A DNA stretch of 7,573 nt, from positions 1 through 7,573 of the forward strand of contig JAHENN010000211.1 of assembly GCA_018609665.1 (NCBI GenBank), given 5' to 3'. Shown here one piece after another: positions 6,298 to 7,573 of the stretch (positions are counted from its first letter, which is position 1; the number at the start of each line of letters is the position of its first letter). The notes beneath the pieces were generated by a model, which searched no databases, was not told the DNA's origin, and saw nothing but the letters and a program-made list of their open reading frames with translations. The translations under genes and the position numbers were made by a program. Source of the stretch: Haloarculaceae archaeon. Its GTDB lineage: Archaea; Halobacteriota; Halobacteria; Halobacteriales; Haloarculaceae.

Positions 6298-6303
6298 TTT
6301 AGT
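6298..6303 (+). promoter_or_regulatory. TATA-like box of the DUF255 gene
   Basis: TTTAGT, 23-28 bases upstream of the ATG at 6326, identical in sequence and nearly in spacing to the purD box. With the opposing box at 6243-6248 it makes the 108-base gap a back-to-back pair of promoters whose boxes are about 50 bases apart. Confidence 0.55.
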
Positions 6304-6325
6304 AGCTGGCGACCCTCGCTCCGAC

Positions 6326-7573
6326 ATGGAAAACCGCCTCGACGAGGCCGTCTCGCCGTACCTCCAGCAGCACGCCGACAACCCCGTCGCGTGGCAGCCC
6401 TGGGACGAGGCGGCGCTCGAGCTCGCCGCCGAGCGGGACGTCCCGATATTCCTCTCGGTCGGCTACGCCGCCTGTCACTGGTGTCACGTCATGGCCGAGG
6501 AGAGCTTCGAGGACCCCGCCGTCGCCGAGACGCTCAACGAGCACTTCGTCCCGATCAAGGTCGACCGCGAGGAGCGGCCGGACGTCGACAGCGTCTACAT
6601 GAGCGTCTGTCAGATGGTCCGCGGGCAGGGCGGGTGGCCGCTGTCGGTGTTCCTGACGCCGGACCAGCGGCCGTTCCAGGTGGGGACCTACTTCCCGCCG
6701 GAGCCGAAGCGGGGACTGCCGGCGTTCGGCGACCTGCTCGACGACGTCGCCGACTCGTGGAACGACCCCGAGGAGCGCGAGGAGATCGAGGGGCGGGCCG
6801 ACCAGTGGGCCGACGCCGTCGCCGGCGAGCTGGAGTCGACGCCCGAGGCCGGCGAGGCGCCGGGCGAAGAGTTCCTCGACGCCGCCGCCAGCACCGCGGT
6901 CCGGCGGGCCGACCGCGAGCACGGCGGCTGGGGGCGCGGGCAGAAGTTCCCCCACCCCGGCCGCGTCCACCTGCTGCTGCGGGCCTCCGACCGCACCGGC
7001 CGCGAGGAGTACCGCGACGTCGCCGTCGAGACGCTCGACGCCATGTGCGCCGGCGGGCTCTACGACCACGTCGGCGGCGGCTTCCACCGCTACTGCGTCG
7101 ACCGCGAGTGGACGGTGCCGCACTTCGAGAAGATGCTGTACGACAACGCCGAGATTCCGCGGGCGCTGCTGGCCGGCTACCGGGTCACCGGCGAGGAGCG
7201 GTACGCCGAGGCCGTCCGCGGGACCTTCGCGTTCGTCGCACGCGAGCTCACGCATCCCGACGGCGGCTTCTACGCGACGCTGGACGCCGAAAGCGAGACG
7301 CCCGACGGCGACCGCGAGGAGGGCGCCTTCTACACCTGGACGCCCGAGGAAATCGAGGCGGCCGTCGACGACCCGACCGACGCGGCGCTGTTCTGCGACC
7401 GTTACGGCGTCACCGAGGCCGGTAACTTCGAGGACGGCCGGACGGTGCTCACGGCGTCGGCGTCCGTCGAGGGGCTGGCCGACGCCCACGACCTCGAGCC
7501 GGCGGCCGTCGAGGAGCGGCTCGCCGACGCCCGCGAGGCGATCGCCGCGGCCCGCGCCGAGCGCCCGCGGCCG
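6326..7573 (+). CDS. DUF255 thioredoxin-fold protein (YyaL/SPATA20-like), C-terminus beyond the right edge
   Basis: The frame is open for 416 codons to the window end, about 55-60 percent of the usual roughly 700-residue family length. The opening NRLDEAVSPYLQQHADNPVAW (3-23) is the classic family start. The thioredoxin-like DUF255 domain (about 1-165) has the redox motif CHWC with Cys50 and Cys53, KVDREERPDVD (78-88) and the GGWP cis-proline region (102-105). After an acidic linker (about 165-185) comes the beginning of an alpha/alpha-toroid domain, with GGWGRGQKFPHP (200-211), GGLYDHVGGGFHRY (243-256) and VPHFEKMLYDNA (264-275), all well-conserved blocks, then GGFYATLDAESE (313-324) and EGAFYTW (332-338). 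The biochemical role is not established for the family; a fused thioredoxin fold and sugar-isomerase-like toroid suggest redox-linked processing of an unknown substrate. No signal peptide is seen, so it is probably cytoplasmic. The ATG at 6326 fits the family start and the TTTAGT box. Confidence 0.93.
   Translation, partial: MENRLDEAVSPYLQQHADNPVAWQPWDEAALELAAERDVPIFLSVGYAACHWCHVMAEESFEDPAVAETLNEHFVPIKVDREERPDVDSVYMSVCQMVRGQGGWPLSVFLTPDQRPFQVGTYFPPEPKRGLPAFGDLLDDVADSWNDPEEREEIEGRADQWADAVAGELESTPEAGEAPGEEFLDAAASTAVRRADREHGGWGRGQKFPHPGRVHLLLRASDRTGREEYRDVAVETLDAMCAGGLYDHVGGGFHRYCVDREWTVPHFEKMLYDNAEIPRALLAGYRVTGEERYAEAVRGTFAFVARELTHPDGGFYATLDAESETPDGDREEGAFYTWTPEEIEAAVDDPTDAALFCDRYGVTEAGNFEDGRTVLTASASVEGLADAHDLEPAAVEERLADAREAIAAARAERPRP

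Noticed and set aside
6299..7489. A 396-codon open frame on the minus strand opposite the DUF255 gene
   Set aside because: The plus-strand frame has the CHWC motif and several conserved family blocks. The antisense frame is a composition-driven shadow without motifs, and it would end inside the DUF255 promoter.
1..7573. Mobile element, CRISPR array, phage or defence island, or stable RNA gene
   Set aside because: No transposase, integrase, spaced direct repeats, defence-type domains or tRNA/rRNA-like sequence was seen on either strand.

Overview
The window looks chromosomal and haloarchaeal. It is very GC-rich, its proteins are strongly acidic (rich in Asp and Glu), and several genes have AT-rich TATA-like elements about 25-30 bases before the start codon, as in archaeal genes with little or no leader. 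The identifiable families fit this: an archaeal PF01877/COG1325-type RNA-binding protein, a haloarchaeal-style multi-PAS sensor kinase and a Tat lipoprotein. No tRNA, rRNA, CRISPR, insertion sequence or phage gene was seen. The species cannot be named from the sequence alone.

Layout, left to right. A Nudix hydrolase gene runs leftward off the edge (1-376). Divergent from it is a two-gene rightward unit: a 60-residue SH3/DUF1918-like protein (501-683), then a GTG-started RNA-binding protein (688-1128). That unit converges on a large leftward hybrid sensor histidine kinase of REC-PAS-PAS-PAS-GAF-HisKA-HATPase layout (1194-3848). Upstream of the kinase on the same strand are purD (4019-5314, purine biosynthesis) and an uncharacterised Tat lipoprotein (5435-6217), each with its own upstream gap. 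Divergent from the lipoprotein is the N-terminal 416 residues of a DUF255 thioredoxin-like protein (6326 to the right edge).

The genes are a mix of housekeeping (purD), RNA-related, signalling and envelope functions and do not form one pathway. The only tight coupling is the pair at 501-1128, separated by 4 bases with a Shine-Dalgarno-like sequence over the upstream stop. The kinase, purD and lipoprotein genes are co-directional, but gaps of 170 and 120 bases, a clear purD promoter and GC-rich hairpins just after the purD and lipoprotein stops argue for separate transcription units.

There is no strong evidence here for an undescribed multi-gene system. The points most worth a second look are the small SH3-like protein coupled to a putative RNA-processing protein, the uncharacterised lipoprotein divergent from the DUF255 gene, the stop-adjacent hairpins, and a 19-base palindrome upstream of the kinase. 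No gap reaches 300 bases; the longest is 3849-4018.
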